Positions 60,389 to 64,000 of a stretch of 64,000 nucleotides of DNA are shown here, in pieces (the stretch's first letter is position 1; every line of letters begins with the position of its first letter). The notes beneath the pieces were generated by a model. That model ran no database searches. It saw only the letters and a list, made by a program, of their open reading frames with translations, and was not told the DNA's origin. The position numbers and the translations under genes were made by a program. Source of the stretch: Phascolomyces articulosus (taxonomy: Eukaryota > Mucoromycota > Mucoromycetes > Mucorales > Lichtheimiaceae); assembly GCA_025677815.1 (NCBI GenBank), contig JAIXMP010000033.1:124001-188000 (forward strand), in the 5' to 3' direction.

Positions 60389-61611
60389 ATTTAGTTGTTG
60401 TTCACTTTCTCTTTCTTCCTTTTGTATTATTTTATATATATAAAAAGAGAAAAAAAAACAGAGGCATTGCTGATTAGTTTGATACCATCGGATGTGTGTT
60501 CAATTTATTTTACTATGATGATATATTATTATTATGGATGGAAGTAAGGTTTTTTTTGGAAATAAATGGTTTCAGGACAAATCCACTTTTGTTACATAGT
60601 AGTAGAATGATTCCATATGATCATTTATAAAACATGTACGCGCATGATTCTATTTTAATGGGAAAACTGATACTTTGACAATAAAGTCCCATTTATTATT
60701 AAAGTTCGACTTGCTCTCTTTAAGTTACACAGGCACATAAATCAAGATATTAATTCATCCTCTGCCCTCGCTACGGCTTCATCATTTTATCTTTTCAAAT
60801 ATCTTTGGTTTTTATATCTAATTTTTTTTCCAAAACGTATACAGAAAACACGGCTTAAATCTTTTTTTTTCAGTAAAAGGAGAAACACAGGACCAAGCGA
60901 TAGTCGCGCCGTTGTACATTGAAGAGGGAGGGCTACACAAATTTGTCCGTTAGTGGTTTTTTTTCTTGATTTCATCTGTGTTACTGATATACCCTCTTAA
61001 AAACAACATGGTACAAGAAACTTTGTTTATACGTGTAAGAAATATAAAAACTTTTCCTATGACTATATGCCACGTAGGATCCTTGAAAAGGTGAAGTTGA
61101 AAGGGGGGACATGCTAGTATTAGCTATTTTATGATATGGAATCTAACCTTTCTGTTCGGTTCCGAAATCAAGTATGTTCAAGCACGCCTGGTGTAAGCAA
61201 AAAAGTAGAAGTTAGTGTAGATCAGCTGAAATTATAATAATAAATAAAACAAAAAGATTTGATGCAGAAATATTGTTTTATTCTATTCATGAGAACAGGA
61301 TGATACAGTAAACAGCAAACCATATTTTTAAGATTCGATACATTGCATTTTTATTGTCATATATAAAAAAGTACGTAAAAAGAACCTTCCTCGCCGTTAT
61401 TATTATTCATTTAAAATATGGACTGGATGATAAGATTGATATATACAATAAGATTTATACATGTATAACGAAAAAGCGGGGTTTATCAAGTGAAAAGAGA
61501 AAGAGAGAGCAGTTGAACTTCTTCTCGCCCACACTCCAAAAAAAAAAGGCCACCTTTCCTTTTCTTATTCCAAACCTTGTTAAAAAAAACCAAACAAAAC
61601 AGTAAAATAAA
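60389..61611. other. 1.2-kb intergenic region
   Basis: Between eL38 and the Rab gene, both +. It holds the eL38 3' UTR, AT-rich spacer and the Rab promoter. Segment 61070-61200 is less AT-rich and non-repetitive but matches no RNA that I recognise. The ORFs at 60787-60975 and 61354-61605 are unsupported. Confidence 0.5.
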
Positions 61612-62982
61612 ATGAGTCGAGACGACGAATACGATTATCTTTTTAAAGGTACATTAGAACGTTTTTTAAGCTATTTTTTTTCTTTCTTTTTTTTTAAATA
61701 ACAGGGTCGAGATGATTATTTTACTTTCATGAGGTTGAATATTGACTGAAATGCTTTATTTCTTAGTTGTACTTATTGGTGATTCCGGTGTCGGAAAGTA
61801 TGTCCGGTTTTTTTTTGCACCCCCTTTTTTTTTGTTCCTCTCATCATGACCTAACTCTTGGTGAACAAAAAAGAATAAAAAGAACTTTATATTCTTTATT
61901 CTTGTTCAATGACTCTATTGACTAAACTTATATGATTTTTTTTTTAAAAAAAAGGACTAATCTTCTCGGTCGATTCACGCGTAATGAATTCAATCTCGAG
62001 TCAAAGAGTACCATTGGTGTTGAATTTGCCACTCGTAGTATCCAAGTAGATAACAAGGTGATTAAAGCTCAAATTTGGGATACTGGTAAGTTTAAAGAAG
62101 TTATTATTCTTATTATATAAGAGAAGTATTAGGAAGAGAGAGTGGGAAGGGGCTTGTCTTTTTCACAATGTGTCCTGGCTTTATCGTTACACAAAATGGT
62201 ATTGATTCAATTTTATTGTACTAATTTATATAAAAAAGCTGGTCAAGAACGTTATCGTGCCATCACAAGCGCGTAAGTAATATATCTAATACAAAGAAGA
62301 GGGGGAGGAAGGAAAGGAACATGTGTGTGAATGATAATAGAATATGGATATTAATCATAACAACGGTTGTATAAAAATCATCCCATCCAAAATAGATATT
62401 ATCGTGGTGCTGTAGGTGCTTTGTTAGTCTATGATATCTCCAAGCATTCTACTTATGAAAGTGTTGGACGTTGGTTGAAAGAACTTCGTGATCATGCTGA
62501 TTCAAATATCGTCATCATGCTTGTTGGTAACAAGAGTGATTTGAGACATTTACGTGCTGTACCCACAGATGAAGCTAAGCAATTTGCTGGTAAAATCCTA
62601 TTTAAACAAATATTTTAAAAATAGTAGTCATAGTAGTAAGAGGGGCTTTGACATAGTTACTCACATTTCATACTTTTTGATTAGCTGAAAATGGTTTATC
62701 ATTTATTGAAACTTCCGCTTTGGATGCCACCAACGTTGAATTATCATTTCAACGAATTTTGACAGGTAAGCAAGAGAGAAAGAGAGAGAGAGAGAGATTA
62801 CGGAATACCTGGAAAGGATAAAACCAGTTGTTAACCACACCTTTTTTTTCAATTCAGAAATTTATCGAATTGTGTCCAACAAAGCACTGGAATCATCTAA
62901 TAATGCTATCAAGCCTACAGGTGGTCAAACTATTTTGGTATCACAAACACCTGATGAACAAAAGCAAGGTGGTTGTTGTTAA
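61612..62982 (+). CDS. YPT3: Rab11/Ypt3-family small GTPase
   Basis: Seven exons (61612-61648, 61767-61797, 61955-62085, 62239-62272, 62396-62589, 62685-62765, 62858-62982), all in phase, give 210 residues. This is a molecular switch for secretory and recycling vesicle traffic at the trans-Golgi and endosomes. Motifs: P-loop GDSGVGKT (17-24), effector-loop [30 protein letters not shown] (switch II, Rab11-typical), NKSDL and ETSAL for guanine binding. The C-terminus ends GGCC for double geranylgeranylation. The opening [14 protein letters not shown] is characteristic of Rab11. Three exons are under 40 nt, and one intron falls inside the P-loop Lys codon. Neighbours give no functional hint. Confidence 0.96.
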
Positions 62983-64000
62983 ATATATAATCATAATAAT
63001 TATAATAATAATAATTTTGTTGTATAAAATAAGACCTATGATGATGATCCCAAACGAGTATTTTATTATTAAGGAGGATAAGAAGGCGTTGCGATATAAA
63101 TATATTATCTTTTGTGTGTGGTTTTCTGTTATATACGTCAGTAGTTGCTATCTGTTAGCAGTTATTATTATTATTATATAAAAATAGGACTTGTATTTCT
63201 ATACGTGCGTTGCTCCCAGATGGGATCGTGAAATACTCTATGTCATGGGACCCTATTTTTTATCAATTTTTTAAATAAGATTCAATCGAAATAAAATAAT
63301 TTTTTTTTTTTTTTTGTGTAAAGAAAAAGAGAGTGCCGCACACTTGAAAACTTTATTTTGATTTTTTATAACAAAATCTCTTTGGGGATGTAAAAGGTTC
63401 TATGGCTCGGGTAACTCTTCCCAATCCCATCCATTCGAATAATGCATTGTTGCATTTGAAAGAAAAAGAAAAAGGGTAACATGAAGCTCTTTGCGGAGAT
63501 GAACTAAGCAGCAAAAGTGCTTTTTTTTCCCAGGAAAAAGATTTTTCATTTCCTTCGGATAACAAAAAAGTTTAACGCATGGTGTAATTGTTGTATCGTA
63601 TGACTGTGATAACTACAAATAATAATAGTTTTGGGTGGGATAATAGAATGAAAGATGGTGATGAGGAAGTGATACAGAAAGGAGGCTTTTCTAATCATCC
63701 ATTTTGATAAAAGGAGAGATGGTTTAATAAGGAAACTTTAGAGATTTGTTTATATAAGACGACCAACGGATGTGCTGATGGTGTGGTTTAAATTCATGTG
63801 ATACGTTTCTTCTTTTTTGTACACACTCTTATATTTACTATATGACTACTAATACTATGACTACCACCACTAGGACAAGGACTTCATACTCCCAGTAAAA
63901 AAATACAGTTGCCACGTTGTCACGCACATAGCGGTATTGTATAACCAATAAGGGAACACACACTCTCTCCTTAACACTCTACTCCTAGTTTCAATTGCAA
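62983..64000. other. Right-edge non-coding region
   Basis: Downstream of the Rab gene. It has ATT/AAT repeats near 62985-63015 and 63165-63180 and a T-run at about 63301-63316. The ORFs at 62828-63181 (+, overlapping the Rab gene out of frame) and 63353-63565 (-) show no motif. Sequence after 63800 may lead into a gene beyond the window. Confidence 0.5.

Noticed and set aside
61070..61200. Less AT-rich block resembling a structural RNA
   Set aside because: Compared by eye with 5S rRNA, tRNA A/B boxes, U6 and box C/D signals; none fits.

Overview
The window is AT-rich, intron-rich fungal nuclear DNA. Genes carry short spliceosomal introns (mostly 60-200 nt, GT...AG, often with a CTAAC/CTAAT branch point), separated by long homopolymer- and microsatellite-rich intergenic stretches. 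Copper-fist and HET domains, PIG-P, Lag1, Ypt3/Rab11 and a His3-type dehydratase make it fungal. The gene mix and the intron-dense, poly-Ser/Asn/Gln style suggest an early-diverging lineage such as Mucoromycota, but this placement is an inference. No tRNA, rRNA, CRISPR array or intact transposon was recognised. Most gene models below were spliced by eye, and intron phase was checked at every junction.

Layout, left to right: copper-fist regulator (-, 127-1547); membrane-anchored ubiquitin protease (+, 3605-6179); peroxisomal 2-enoyl-CoA hydratase 2 with an AKL signal (+, 6392-7708); DUF4743-Nudix hydrolase (-, 7970-8972); xanthine/hypoxanthine phosphoribosyltransferase (+, 11461-12210); FabG-like SDR (-, 12773-14284); a C2H2 remnant (15151-15471); HET-domain gene 1 (+, 17751-19466); a 1278-residue protein made of about 34 29-residue repeats behind a mitochondrial-type presequence and membrane segment (-, 21161-25113); O-fucosyltransferase/CigA-like type II membrane protein (-, 25714-27416); ceramide synthase Lag1 (-, 30050-31856); HIS3 (-, 34806-35697); HET gene 2, frameshifted (+, 37065-38665); glutamine synthetase (-, 39481-40652); PIG-P (-, 43099-44820); MFS transporter (-, 45288-47306); secreted 8-Cys GPI-anchored protein (+, 49471-50117); two related two-finger C2H2 proteins facing tail to tail (53072-53953 + and 57298-57672 -); ribosomal protein eL38 (+, 59643-60388); Rab11/Ypt3 (+, 61612-62982).

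Most genes are unlinked housekeeping functions: fatty-acid oxidation, purine salvage, sphingolipid and GPI synthesis, histidine and glutamine synthesis, vesicle traffic. The accessory component is the pair of HET paralogues about 19 kb apart in gene-poor AT-rich islands. The least familiar gene is the 29-residue repeat protein. Its presequence, membrane segment and very long helical domain recall the topology of mitochondrial intermembrane-space scaffolds, but no known domain was recognised in it. Two promoters contain recognisable control sites: a Gcn4/bZIP palindrome upstream of HIS3 and a cluster of GATAAG sites upstream of glutamine synthetase.
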